The notes: generated from the sequence alone by a model not told the origin. Shown: positions 19,236 to 28,954, counted from the first letter of the stretch. The stretch is DNA of 64,000 nucleotides from Chitinophagaceae bacterium (GCA_025360525.1 JANYCA010000172.1:18637-82636), one strand, 5' to 3'. Made by a program: numbers and translations.

Positions 19236-22200
19236 ATGACCTCAATAAAAACAAATATATTTTATGTGATTAGGTATGCTGTTTCGATAATATGCATGTT
19301 ACATTGTGGTAGTGTATTCTGTCAGCCTGTTCCCAATTTCTCTGCCGGACCATTAGAAGGCTGTGCCCCGTTAACGGTTCGTTTTGTAAATACTTCCAGT
19401 GGAAATCCAACTGATTTAAACTGGAATCTGGGAGATGGAACTACATCCACAGACCAAAACCCCACGATAACCTATAACATTCCCGGCTTATATAGCATAA
19501 CACTTACAGTTAGCAACGCCAATGGAAGTAATACACTCACAAGGCCCCAATACATTCGTGTTTTTGATAAACCCACAGTAAATTTTTCTACTACTGATAC
19601 AATAGCTTGCTCCATTTTAAATACAAAATTTACAGATGCAAGTAGCTCAACATCAGGTAGTATTATAGCCTGGGAATGGGACTTTGGGGATGGAAACACG
19701 TCAACTCAGCAAAATCCAGCACACACCTATGCATCCGCTGGTTACTTCGATGTTACCCTAAGAGTTGCCAATGCGGGAGGCTGTGTTAATAGTTTAAGTA
19801 AACCTAAATTTATTCATCTACTACCAGCTTTGGATGCTGCCTTTACTTTTTCAAAAGCATTAAGATGTAAGCCGCCGGATACCATCATGTTTAACAATAG
19901 CTCCACCGGTAGTGGGCTACTTAGTTACAGCTGGAATTTCGGAGATGGAACTACTTCTGCTTTAATAAATCCATCGCATGCCTACACCTCCGGTGGCCTT
20001 TTTTCTCCCCAATTAATTGTACAAAACGAAATAGGCTGCGTCGATACGTTGTTATTAAAGGACTCTATGGTCATCAACAACAACCTATCCGTCATTGATG
20101 GAAAAGATAGTGTTTGCGTTGGTACAAACAATACCTACATGAATGGATCCGTTCCAACGCCCGTTAGTTCATCGTGGAATTTTGGAGATGGCATCAATTA
20201 CACCACCTCTTCGGTTATAAAAAAATGGGTTGCGGCAGGTGTTTATACAATTAAACTGATAAACAACTTCGGTGGCTGTAAAGATTCTATTAGCAAAAAC
20301 GTAAGGGTACTCAGTTTACCAAAAGTTAAAATCAGCACTAATGATAGTAATTCCTGCAAAGCACCATTCACTGTTAACTTTACAGATTTAACAGCCAATG
20401 CAGCAAGCTGGCAATGGAATTTTGGAGATGGAAACATAGCTGCGAGCAACAACCCTTCAAACACTTATAATACCCTTGATACCTTTGATATAACGTTGAT
20501 TGTTACCGATGCAGCAGGCTGCATAGATACCGGCAGATACAATAACTTCATTAAAGTACTGAAACCAATTGCAAAAATTGGCAATGTACCAATTGGTGGA
20601 TGTATACCATTTACTTTCACCCCGTTTTCAACCTCCTTAGCGGTGGAAGGCGTTGCCAGTTACTTTTGGGATTTGGGGAATGGAAGTACTTCTGCTGCCA
20701 GCAATCCTACCGCTTTTTATCCGCTTGCGGGTAATTATTCAATCAAGCTAATAATCACTACCAATGATGGTTGCATAGATTCAACAGAAGTAATTAACGG
20801 AATAAGCGTAAGCACCAAAGCTGCAATAGATTTTTCTGCAACTCCCACTACACAATGTGCTAATACTCCCGTACAATTTACCGATGCCACTCCCGGAGCA
20901 GACAGGTGGTTATGGAGTTTTGGGAATGGCACCACCTCTACTGCAAAAAATCCCCTTACGCAATACAACGATACAGGAAGTTATACCATCCGTTTAATAG
21001 CATGGAGCAACGGTTGTAACGACACACTTATAAAAAACAAGTACATATCTATAAGCCCTGGCATTGCACGTTTTAGGCCTGTGTATAATTGTGCAGATCG
21101 ATTGACGGTGACCTTTATTGATTCCTCTGTAATACCGCAAACTTGGTTATGGAATTTTGGTGATGGCAATACTTCCGCTGCACAAAATCCTGTTCATACA
21201 TACAGCGCTGTTCAAAATTATACAGTAACATTAACGGTAACCAATGGAGCATGTACAGATACAAAATCTACACTTATTTATACGGGCAGCTCTATAACTG
21301 ATTTTAAATCTTCTAAAGATTCAATTTGCAAATCCGATTCTATCCTGTTTACTGCCATACCGGCTGCACCTTTAAGAGTTGTAAAATATACCTGGGATTT
21401 TGGAGATGGAGTTACCCAGGCTACCACAAAAACCGCCATAAGTCATTTCTATAACAATGGCGGAATTTACACCGTAAAACTTTTTTCGCAAGATGTAAAT
21501 GGATGCACAGACTCTGTAGTAAAGACCAATAAAATTACAGCTTTTGCGCCTAAGGCAAATTTCTCATTAAGCTCAGCATCAGGATGTTTTCCGGTGGCGC
21601 TAAACTTTTTTGATAGTTCGGTTAATCCACATGGCAGCAATAATATTGCCAGCTGGCAATGGAATTTTGATGATGGAAAAACAGGTACATTTTCTGCCCC
21701 CCCCCCCTTCCCGCTCAATCATTTGTATGATACCGCTGGCAGTTTCTATCCTTCATTAAAAATTATTGATTCATTAGGTTGCGCTGATAGCATAAAATAT
21801 GGTACAGCACTGGTGGTTTCTAAACCTGTAGCGGATTTTACAGAACCAGAAATTAACACCTGCCGAAACGAAAATATACAACTGGTGAACACTTCAAAAA
21901 CAAATATCATTAGCAGTGAATGGTTTTTTGGAGATGGTACAACATCTACTGAATTTAATGCAGTAAAAGCATTTACGGCAAATGGCAACTACAATACCAA
22001 GCTGGTTGTTACGGATTTTTACGGCTGCAAAGATTCTATCGAAAAATTAAATTATTTTAAAATTCAGGATGTAAATGCATCTTTCGAAATTATTGATTCT
22101 GTTGGCACCTGTGTGCCTTTTAAAGTTTCATTTAACAATACTTCTCAATTTGCAACGGCTCAAACATGGGACTTTGGCGATGGTGTTTTATCAAGCGTTG

Positions 22201-24059
22201 TTAACCCAATCCACTTTTTTACAGCCCCTGGAACCTACCTTGTAAAACTCACAGCAAAAAGAACGGGAAACTGCCAAAGTGTAGCAACAAAAACAATCGA
22301 AATTTTTGTACCAACTGCAGCTCTCACTTACCAGGCTAGCGAGGGTTGTGCACCTGTAACGGTTAACTTCAAAGTTTCAACTTCTGCAAAAGTGAGCTAC
22401 CTGTACGATTTTAATGATGGCAACACTGTTGAAAGCGCAGATTCAAGCTACACCTACAGTTATACTTTGCCGGGTAGCTTTGTTCCTAAAGTAATTTTAA
22501 AAGATTCTTCTGGTTGCCTCGCCATATTACAAGGCACTGATAGCATCAAACTCTTTAGCAGTAAAGTAAATTTTGGCGTAAACGATACCATATTTTGTGA
22601 TATTGCAAATGCCGCCTTTACAGATTCTACGATATCGGGCAGTGTGATAAAAAAATACAACTGGAGTTTTGGAGATGGCACAACTTCTTCGTTACGAAAC
22701 CCTGTTCATTCCTATGCAATAACAGGGCAGTATTCAGTAGGGTTAATCATCGAAACTGCTTATGGATGCCGAGATACGTTGGTTAAAAATAATTTTATCC
22801 AATTCTCTACAAATCCTAAGATAGCCATAACCGGTAACAACATTTTTTGTGGACCTTCATCGGCATTATTTCAAGGCAAGTTATTAAGCTCAGATATATT
22901 TGCCATACACTGGTATTGGAAATTTGGGAATGGGGATACAGCTGATATTCAGAATCCCCCACCGCAATTTTATAACGTCCCCAACACCTACCCTGTTCAA
23001 TTAACTGCCACCAACAGTGCAGGTTGTACATATACTGCAAATACGCTGGTAATAGTTCATCCTTTACCCACCACTTTTGCCGGTACCGACACCACCATTT
23101 GCCTTAACAATACCTTACAATTACAGGCAACAGGTGCCAGTTTTTACGTGTGGAAACCGGTTTCGTTTTTAAGTTGCGATAGCTGCAGTAATCCTATTGC
23201 TACTGTAACAGACAATCAAAGTTTTTATGTAAAAGGCAATAATAGCTTCGGCTGCGAAACAACAGACACTATTTTTATAAAGGTGAAAAAACCTTTTACT
23301 ATAACCGGGCTGCAGCCAACCGATACTATTTGTGGAACTGAAAAAATACAATTGTTTGTAACAGGAGCAGAAAATTATATTTGGTCGCCCGCCAACGGAC
23401 TAAACAACAGCAATATCGCTAATCCCATTGCTTCACCCACGGCAAGTATCATTTATAAAGTTATTGGATATGATAGCAGTGATTGCTTTAGAGATAGTGC
23501 GTTTGTAAACCTCCGTGTTTTTCAAAATCCAACTGTCGACGCTGGCGAAGATAAATTAACCAATTTTGCAAAACCAATAACGATTATCCCGCAATTTTCT
23601 GCCGATGTAATTAAATGGATATGGGAGCCTGCTACCTATTTAAATTGTAGTGACTGCCCTAGCCCTGTGGCAACTCCTGAGTTCAATACAACCTATAAAC
23701 TTACTGTTCAAAATGAGGGAGGTTGCAAGGCGAGCGATAATATGACTGTTAGACTTACCTGCGATAATAGCAATCTATTTATGCCAACTGCATTTACACC
23801 CAACAACGACGGATTAAACGATTTCTTTTATCCAATAAGTTCGGGTGTATTTAAAGTACAATCATTTAGAATATTTAACCGAAATGGAGAGTTGATTTTT
23901 CAAAATGGAAGCTTTAAGCCAAACGATAAAACAAAGGGATGGGATGGCAAATACAAAGGACTGACTGCTGCAACCGGAAACTATGTTTATACTATAGAAA
24001 TAATCTGCAACAATAACAATTCATTAAGTTTTTCTGGAAATATTTTGCTTTTGAAGTAA
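19236..24059 (+). CDS. Giant PKD-repeat surface protein with type B T9SS sorting tail (paralogue 2)
   Basis: A 1607-residue tandem paralogue of the preceding gene with the same plan: a signal peptide (about 1-30), about 15 PKD-like modules with paired Cys, three Ig-like modules and a type B sorting tail starting near NLFMPTAFTPNNDGLND. The near-identical length and module order point to duplication of the whole gene followed by strong divergence. An 11-C run lies in the reading frame at 21697-21707, encoding part of APPPFP; this is very unusual for such an AT-rich gene and could slip. The PorP/SprF gene begins 71 bp downstream, with no terminator in between, so the two are probably co-transcribed. 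Confidence 0.92.
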   Translation: MTSIKTNIFYVIRYAVSIICMLHCGSVFCQPVPNFSAGPLEGCAPLTVRFVNTSSGNPTDLNWNLGDGTTSTDQNPTITYNIPGLYSITLTVSNANGSNTLTRPQYIRVFDKPTVNFSTTDTIACSILNTKFTDASSSTSGSIIAWEWDFGDGNTSTQQNPAHTYASAGYFDVTLRVANAGGCVNSLSKPKFIHLLPALDAAFTFSKALRCKPPDTIMFNNSSTGSGLLSYSWNFGDGTTSALINPSHAYTSGGLFSPQLIVQNEIGCVDTLLLKDSMVINNNLSVIDGKDSVCVGTNNTYMNGSVPTPVSSSWNFGDGINYTTSSVIKKWVAAGVYTIKLINNFGGCKDSISKNVRVLSLPKVKISTNDSNSCKAPFTVNFTDLTANAASWQWNFGDGNIAASNNPSNTYNTLDTFDITLIVTDAAGCIDTGRYNNFIKVLKPIAKIGNVPIGGCIPFTFTPFSTSLAVEGVASYFWDLGNGSTSAASNPTAFYPLAGNYSIKLIITTNDGCIDSTEVINGISVSTKAAIDFSATPTTQCANTPVQFTDATPGADRWLWSFGNGTTSTAKNPLTQYNDTGSYTIRLIAWSNGCNDTLIKNKYISISPGIARFRPVYNCADRLTVTFIDSSVIPQTWLWNFGDGNTSAAQNPVHTYSAVQNYTVTLTVTNGACTDTKSTLIYTGSSITDFKSSKDSICKSDSILFTAIPAAPLRVVKYTWDFGDGVTQATTKTAISHFYNNGGIYTVKLFSQDVNGCTDSVVKTNKITAFAPKANFSLSSASGCFPVALNFFDSSVNPHGSNNIASWQWNFDDGKTGTFSAPPPFPLNHLYDTAGSFYPSLKIIDSLGCADSIKYGTALVVSKPVADFTEPEINTCRNENIQLVNTSKTNIISSEWFFGDGTTSTEFNAVKAFTANGNYNTKLVVTDFYGCKDSIEKLNYFKIQDVNASFEIIDSVGTCVPFKVSFNNTSQFATAQTWDFGDGVLSSVVNPIHFFTAPGTYLVKLTAKRTGNCQSVATKTIEIFVPTAALTYQASEGCAPVTVNFKVSTSAKVSYLYDFNDGNTVESADSSYTYSYTLPGSFVPKVILKDSSGCLAILQGTDSIKLFSSKVNFGVNDTIFCDIANAAFTDSTISGSVIKKYNWSFGDGTTSSLRNPVHSYAITGQYSVGLIIETAYGCRDTLVKNNFIQFSTNPKIAITGNNIFCGPSSALFQGKLLSSDIFAIHWYWKFGNGDTADIQNPPPQFYNVPNTYPVQLTATNSAGCTYTANTLVIVHPLPTTFAGTDTTICLNNTLQLQATGASFYVWKPVSFLSCDSCSNPIATVTDNQSFYVKGNNSFGCETTDTIFIKVKKPFTITGLQPTDTICGTEKIQLFVTGAENYIWSPANGLNNSNIANPIASPTASIIYKVIGYDSSDCFRDSAFVNLRVFQNPTVDAGEDKLTNFAKPITIIPQFSADVIKWIWEPATYLNCSDCPSPVATPEFNTTYKLTVQNEGGCKASDNMTVRLTCDNSNLFMPTAFTPNNDGLNDFFYPISSGVFKVQSFRIFNRNGELIFQNGSFKPNDKTKGWDGKYKGLTAATGNYVYTIEIICNNNNSLSFSGNILLLK
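21697..21707 (+). repeat. C11 homopolymer tract inside the second PKD gene
   Basis: Eleven consecutive Cs lie in frame at about codon 821 and are followed by TTCCCG. Loss or gain of one C would shift the frame and remove the C-terminal half, including the type B sorting signal. The first paralogue has no such tract at the matching place. Confidence 0.9.
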
Positions 24060-24130
24060 TAAAATAGTACTGGGGTCGTTTAGTAAAAGACGAAAGTCAA
24101 TATCCAAACACCAAACAAGAATCCTATTTT

Positions 24131-25165
24131 ATGAAAACAATACTACACAAATTTGTGTGGGGTATGTTACTTCTTTTTGCCTCATCACAAGTACAATCTC
24201 AGGATATACATTTCTCACAATTTTTTGAAGCCCCCCTTTTGCGCAACCCGGCATTGGCAGGTTTATTTACCGGAGATTTAAGAATACAGGCTGTATATCG
24301 CACACAATGGCAAAGCGTAACTGTTCCATATCAAACAACTTCTTTAAATGGAGAATATAAGTTACCCATCGGAAAAAGTGAAGATTTTTTAACACTGGGT
24401 GGCCAGATATTATATGATAAAGCAGGCACAGTTGCAATGACATCAACACATGTAATGCCTGCGATAAACTATCACAAATCTTTAAGTGCAGAACGCAATA
24501 TGTATCTATCCCTTGGCTTTATGGGAGGCTTGGTACAGCGTAGTATAGACAGAAGCAAAGTAACTACCAACAGCCAGTTTGATGGTAACGCCTATAATGG
24601 CAGCCTTGCAGATGGCGAAACGTTCACCAGTAATTCTTACAGCTATTTTGATGGAACAGCAGGCCTGAGTTTTAATACACAGATAGGAGATAATCCGGAA
24701 GATAATATATTTTTTGGTGTAGCTTATCATCACTTTAATAAGCCATCCAACATTAGTTTTTATGGCGATACTAAATTAACGATGACGCCTAAATGGGTGT
24801 ACTCTGCCGGCGCAAGAATGAATACATCGGAATATTCTTATGTAACATTTCACGGCGATTTTATTTCTCAAGGGCCACAAACCCAGGTGATTGGTGGCAT
24901 GATGTATACCTACAAGCTGGATGACAGCTTTGATCCAAAATATCTTATACATGGAGGTGCATTCATCCGCTGGAAAGATGCCATTATCCCCGTAGCAAAA
25001 ATTGAAATGAGACCATTAGCTATCTCTGTAAGTTATGATGCCAATGTATCTCAACTATCCGCTGCAACCGGAGGTAGAGGTGGTTTTGAAATGGCGATTT
25101 CCTATCAAAAATATATTAACAGAGACAACTCGAGCAAAGAAGCGGTGAGGTGTCCAAGATTTTAA
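24131..25165 (+). CDS. PorP/SprF-family type IX secretion outer-membrane protein
   Basis: A 344-residue protein with a signal peptide ending near VQSQD and a predicted outer-membrane beta-barrel. The start of the mature part, DIHFSQFFEAPLLRNPALAG, is the hallmark of the PorP/SprF family. In Flavobacterium johnsoniae, SprF is needed for secretion or attachment of the giant type B cargo SprB. By analogy this protein should serve the PKD protein(s) encoded immediately upstream; this is inference from gene order. The last codons are followed by a terminator, closing the locus. Confidence 0.92.
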   Translation: MKTILHKFVWGMLLLFASSQVQSQDIHFSQFFEAPLLRNPALAGLFTGDLRIQAVYRTQWQSVTVPYQTTSLNGEYKLPIGKSEDFLTLGGQILYDKAGTVAMTSTHVMPAINYHKSLSAERNMYLSLGFMGGLVQRSIDRSKVTTNSQFDGNAYNGSLADGETFTSNSYSYFDGTAGLSFNTQIGDNPEDNIFFGVAYHHFNKPSNISFYGDTKLTMTPKWVYSAGARMNTSEYSYVTFHGDFISQGPQTQVIGGMMYTYKLDDSFDPKYLIHGGAFIRWKDAIIPVAKIEMRPLAISVSYDANVSQLSAATGGRGGFEMAISYQKYINRDNSSKEAVRCPRF

Positions 25166-25240
25166 TTAACTAAACCCATAGTCTCAAAGTCGTAGCCTAA
25201 CTACAAGAGCTTTTGTTTTTATGGATTGTTTGGATAATTA

Positions 25241-25265
25241 AAGCCCCAGGGATGGGGCTTTTTTG
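25241..25265 (+). terminator. Intrinsic terminator after the PorP/SprF gene
   Basis: A perfect AAGCCCCA (25241-25248) / TGGGGCTT (25253-25260) hairpin with a 4-nt loop is followed by a T-run. The convergent ychF gene ends 32 bp further on, so the hairpin may serve both genes. Confidence 0.87.
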
Positions 25266-25297
25266 TGTCCGCAATATTTTCAAAATTGAATACTCAA

Positions 25298-26395
25298 TTA
25301 TACATTAAACCGGAAATGCATAATGTCGCCATCTTTCACCAGGTATTCTTTTCCTTCAATTCTTAATCTGCCATTTTCCCTGCAGGCAGCCTCAGATTTG
25401 TATTGTAAGAAATCATCGTAGGCTATTACCTCTGCTTTAATAAATCCTTTTTCAAAATCGGTATGTATTACACTTGCAGCTTGTGGAGCTTTCCATCCCT
25501 GGTGTATCGTCCAGGCCCTCACCTCTTGTACGCCGGCAGTAAAATAAGTGTACAGGTTTAATAATTTATAGGTAGAATGGATAAGACGATCCAATGCCGG
25601 CTCCATCATTTTATATTCTTCCATAAACATAGCCTTGTCGTCAGCATTGTCCAGCTCCGCAATTTGTGCTTCAATAGCGTTGGTCATTACAATCACTTCG
25701 TTGCCTTCGTTTTTAACCGCTTCAATCAAAGCATCAGAAAACCTATTGCCAGTATGCATGCTAGCTTCATCTACATTGGCTACATATAAAATGGGTTTGT
25801 CGCTCAGTAAAAAAATATCCAACAATACCAATCTATCTTCTTTAGATAAACCAAGCGAGAGTATATTCTTTCCTTTTTCGAGGTGCTGTTTACAATTCAA
25901 TAAAACATCCAGTTCTGCCTTCAGCTTTGTATCCGTCTTTGCTAATTTTTCTGTGCGCTGTATTTTTTTATCAATACTTTCCAGGTCTTTCAACTGTAGC
26001 TCTGTCTCGATAATTTCTTTATCGCCTACAGGATTAATAGCACCTTCATCTCTTAAAATATTTTCATCTTCAAAGCACCTTATCACATGAATAATAGCAT
26101 CAACCTCCCGGATATTGGCTAAAAATTTATTACCGAGCCCCTCTCCTTTACTGGCTCCTTTTACCAGGCCGGCGATATCAACAATTTCAATCTGCGTAGG
26201 TACTATCCTGTTTGGTAAAACCAACTCAGCCAATCTATCCAACCTTGGGTCGGGTACATTCACCAAACCAATATTAGGTTCAATGGTACAAAAACGATAG
26301 TTGCTAGCTTGTGCCTTTGCACTATTGCTTACTGCGTTAAATAAAGTTGATTTTCCCACATTGGGTAGTCCGACAATGCCTGCTTGTAATGCCAT
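25298..26395 (-). CDS. ychF: Redox-regulated ATPase YchF (Obg-related)
   Basis: A 365-residue P-loop NTPase of the Obg/YchF group; E. coli YchF and human OLA1 prefer ATP over GTP and bind the ribosome. It shows GLPNVGKST (residues 8-16), the switch region VDIAGLVKGASKGEGLGNKF, a coiled-coil insert (about 130-180) and a C-terminal TGS domain ending DGDIMHFRFNV. The length is exactly that of the family. It is a single gene, convergent with the PorP gene and divergent from the nucleoside-recognition gene. Confidence 0.96.
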   Translation of the reverse strand: MALQAGIVGLPNVGKSTLFNAVSNSAKAQASNYRFCTIEPNIGLVNVPDPRLDRLAELVLPNRIVPTQIEIVDIAGLVKGASKGEGLGNKFLANIREVDAIIHVIRCFEDENILRDEGAINPVGDKEIIETELQLKDLESIDKKIQRTEKLAKTDTKLKAELDVLLNCKQHLEKGKNILSLGLSKEDRLVLLDIFLLSDKPILYVANVDEASMHTGNRFSDALIEAVKNEGNEVIVMTNAIEAQIAELDNADDKAMFMEEYKMMEPALDRLIHSTYKLLNLYTYFTAGVQEVRAWTIHQGWKAPQAASVIHTDFEKGFIKAEVIAYDDFLQYKSEAACRENGRLRIEGKEYLVKDGDIMHFRFNV

Positions 26396-26688
26396 TGGTA
26401 TGTTTTTATTGGTTGATTGTTTATTTAAAAAAGCTGGTGATACTATTAAAATGTTAGCAGGATTTTAATGAAAAGCCGACTGCGTCAACTTCATATCCAA
26501 TCCTACAATCCGGAGCTCACCTTATTTTTTCAGGCTGCAAAGGTAAGGGATGGAAGGGAACGATCATTTTGAATTGAAAAGATTACCTTGACCCCAGTAA
26601 GATGCAGTTGCATTGTCATCTCCTTTTTATAATCTTTGCAAATAAAATAAAGTATTGAATATCCAATACAACCAAGCAACCAAATAAT
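26396..26688. other. Divergent intergenic gap upstream of ychF and the transporter gene
   Basis: This 293-bp stretch holds no supported ORF. Near its right end, TAATCTTTG at about 26631-26639 resembles the Bacteroidota -7 element (TAnnTTTG with one extra base). I see no further repeat or RNA gene. Confidence 0.35.
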
Positions 26689-28089
26689 ATGGCTTTAAGC
26701 AGAATCTGGAGTGCCTTTATCATCGTTGCAATTTTTGTAGCCGGCATTAAGTGCATCATTTCATCCGACAGCAAAATGATCTTTAATAAAATGGTGGTAG
26801 GCAAAAGTGGTGATACCAGTAATACCAGGTCTATCGACAGTATCAGTCTTCCCTCCGCAGTTGCAAAAATTTTGGCAACTAATAAAGAAACAAAGATTGG
26901 AGAAATAAAATACGCTAAAGGCGCCGATGGAAAATTTACTGTTTACAAAGAACAGAATGCCAACGGTATATTAAACACTTGCAGAGACGCCGTAGATATT
27001 TGTATTGGTTTAATTGGAATAATGGCTTTGTTTATGGGTTTTATGAGTATTGCAGAAAAGGCAGGCGGCATTAATCTTTTATCTAGAATTATTGGCCCGT
27101 TCTTTACCAAGGTATTCCCGGACGTTCCCAAAGGACACCCGGCATTTGGCCACATGATGTTGAATTTTTCTGCCAATTTATTAGGATTGGATAATGCAGC
27201 AACACCCTTCGGCATAAAGACAATGGAGAGCCTTCAGGAAATTAATCCCGATAAAACCACAGCGAGCAACGCACAAATTATGTTTTTGTGTTTGCATGCT
27301 TCCGGCCTTTCATTGATACCGGTAAGCGTAATAGCAGTAAGGGCTGCAAACAAAGCGGCAGTACCTACTGACATTTTTCTGCCCTGTATGATTGCCACTT
27401 TTATGGCCACCATGGCCGCACTTTTTATTGTTTCGTTTAAACAAAAAATTAATTTATTACAACCGGTTATCCTGGCGTGGGTTGGCGGTTTGTCAGCAAT
27501 CATTGCTTGTTTGGTTTGGTACTTAACCACTTTGAACAGAGAAGGCATGGAGCAATTCTCCGGTATTTTTAGCAATGCCTTTTTATTGATCATTTTTTTA
27601 TTGATTGTATTGGGCGGATTGTATAAAAAAATTAATGTTTTTGACTCATTTATTGAAGGTGCCAAAAATGGGTTTGAAACGGCAATAAAAATTATACCCT
27701 TCCTTGTTGGAATGCTGGTAGCAATAAGTATGTTACGAAACAGTGGCGTATTTGATGTGGTTATTGATGAAATGAAAAATGTATTTGCTTTAATGGGATT
27801 TGATACCCGTTTTGTAGATGCTTTACCTACTGCACTCGTAAGACCCTTAAGTGGCGCCGGGGCAAGGGGTATGATGGTAGATACCATGAGGACATTTGGG
27901 CCTGATTCATTTGCTGGCACCTTAAGTTGCATTATGCAAGGTTCTTCCGATACAACTTTTTATGTTGTAGCTGTATATTTTGGCGTGGTTAACATTAAAA
28001 ACACCCGCTATTCTATTGGAGCAATGCTCCTGGCAGATTTAGTTGGTATTATTACGTCAATTATTTTATGTTATTTATTTTTTGGTTAA
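26689..28089 (+). CDS. Nucleoside-recognition (fused SpmA/SpmB-type) membrane protein
   Basis: A 466-residue polytopic inner-membrane protein with two nucleoside-recognition 'Gate' domains. The first (about 110-230) contains NLLGLDNAATPFG, typical of SpmA. The second (about 325-450) contains RPLSGAGARGMMVD and QGSSDTTFYV, typical of SpmB. In Bacillus these are two spore-maturation proteins; in Bacteroidota they occur fused. Between the first membrane helix (about 8-27) and the next lies a polar ~75-residue segment (about 30-103) likely to sit outside the cytoplasm. The substrate is unknown; transport of nucleosides or peptides is a family guess. Confidence 0.88.
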   Translation: MALSRIWSAFIIVAIFVAGIKCIISSDSKMIFNKMVVGKSGDTSNTRSIDSISLPSAVAKILATNKETKIGEIKYAKGADGKFTVYKEQNANGILNTCRDAVDICIGLIGIMALFMGFMSIAEKAGGINLLSRIIGPFFTKVFPDVPKGHPAFGHMMLNFSANLLGLDNAATPFGIKTMESLQEINPDKTTASNAQIMFLCLHASGLSLIPVSVIAVRAANKAAVPTDIFLPCMIATFMATMAALFIVSFKQKINLLQPVILAWVGGLSAIIACLVWYLTTLNREGMEQFSGIFSNAFLLIIFLLIVLGGLYKKINVFDSFIEGAKNGFETAIKIIPFLVGMLVAISMLRNSGVFDVVIDEMKNVFALMGFDTRFVDALPTALVRPLSGAGARGMMVDTMRTFGPDSFAGTLSCIMQGSSDTTFYVVAVYFGVVNIKNTRYSIGAMLLADLVGIITSIILCYLFFG

Positions 28090-28245
28090 TCTTAGTTAAT
28101 TCTAATATATCGGCTTTTCATACGGTTTAGGAGTCATTAAGGCACAACGAACGCATCAAAATAGTAAATAACCGTTTGATCAACCCCATGGATATGTCCA
28201 AGAAAATTACCTGCTATTAAATAACTGTTTCTGCACTAAATCCCC

Positions 28246-28253
28246 TACTTTTG
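28246..28253 (+). promoter_or_regulatory. Candidate -7 promoter element for the rpsF operon
   Basis: TACTTTTG matches the Bacteroidota -7 consensus TAnnTTTG exactly and lies 63 bp before the rpsF start. No good TTTG -33 box is found at the standard spacing, so only this half is supported. Confidence 0.45.
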
Positions 28254-28316
28254 CAGCCCAAATTCAAAATAGATTTGGAAAATCAACAACATTTTATAAA
28301 CAAAAACATCAGGGAA

Positions 28317-28670
28317 ATGAACAATTACGAATTGATGGTGATTTTTACCCCTGTGCTTTCTGAAGAGGAATATAAAGCCGCTCAGAACAAATTTGCTGCG
28401 TTAGTTACAGAAAACGGCGGCGAATTATTGCACAGCAAACCTTGGGGATTAAAATCACTGGCCTATCCCATTGCCAAAAAGACTACCGGTCTATATTGGG
28501 TAATGGAGTATATAGCGCCATCCAGCTTCAATGAAAAGTTGAAAATTCAACTTTTGCGTGACGAATCAGTCATGCGTCACATGTATACCGTACTCGACAA
28601 ATACGCCGTTCAGTACAATATTAAAAAGAGAGGTGGCGTACATTCTTCAACCGAAAAAGCGGGGGCATAA
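28317..28670 (+). CDS. rpsF: Small-subunit ribosomal protein bS6
   Basis: The Met at 28317 (MNNYELMVIFTPVLSEEE) gives a 117-residue protein of normal bS6 size; an upstream TTG-start reading overlaps the promoter and is rejected. bS6 forms a heterodimer with bS18 on the platform of the 30S subunit, and the rpsR gene follows after 2 bp. Conserved stretches include PWGLKSLAYPIAKKTTGLYW and LLRDESVMRHM. First gene of the rpsF-rpsR-rplI operon. Confidence 0.95.
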   Translation: MNNYELMVIFTPVLSEEEYKAAQNKFAALVTENGGELLHSKPWGLKSLAYPIAKKTTGLYWVMEYIAPSSFNEKLKIQLLRDESVMRHMYTVLDKYAVQYNIKKRGGVHSSTEKAGA

Positions 28671-28672
28671 TC

Positions 28673-28939
28673 ATGGCAAAAGCAAACGAGATTAAATATC
28701 TTACAGCTATTAAAGTTGAAAAGCGGCCAAAGAAATATTGCCGCTTTAAGAAAATGGGTATTCATTATATTGATTATAAAGATGCCGATTTCTTAAAAAA
28801 ATTCCTGAACGAACAAGGTAAATTGTTGCCCCGTCGTCTTTCCGGAAACTCTTTAAAGTTTCAACGTAAAGTAGGTGCAGCAGTTAAGAAAGCCCGTCAA
28901 ATGGCTATTCTACCTTACGTTACCGATTTACTGAAATAA
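28673..28939 (+). CDS. rpsR: Small-subunit ribosomal protein bS18
   Basis: An 88-residue basic protein with the bS18 core: CRFKKMGIHYIDYKDADFL and a C-terminal LPRRLSGNSLKFQRKV...ARQMAILPYV. It binds next to bS6 and 16S rRNA on the 30S platform. It begins 2 bp after rpsF, so the two are translationally linked. An 80-bp spacer with two small hairpins precedes rplI. Confidence 0.96.
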   Translation: MAKANEIKYLTAIKVEKRPKKYCRFKKMGIHYIDYKDADFLKKFLNEQGKLLPRRLSGNSLKFQRKVGAAVKKARQMAILPYVTDLLK

Positions 28940-28954
28940 ACCGTTTCATCCTAA

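Noticed and set aside
14235..24059. Repeated DNA in the PKD genes considered as a CRISPR or tandem-repeat array
   Set aside because: The repetition is at protein level (80-87-residue modules); the DNA units are too divergent and too long for an array of identical repeats.
27234..27932. A 232-codon minus-strand open frame opposite the nucleoside-recognition gene
   Set aside because: It lies wholly antisense to a clear membrane-protein gene; its residues (Thr, Ile and Lys rich without motifs) mirror the codon bias of the real gene.
28251..28316. An upstream extension of rpsF from a TTG
   Set aside because: The added 22 residues are not part of bS6, and the TTG overlaps the TACTTTTG promoter element; the ATG at 28317 gives the standard N-terminus.
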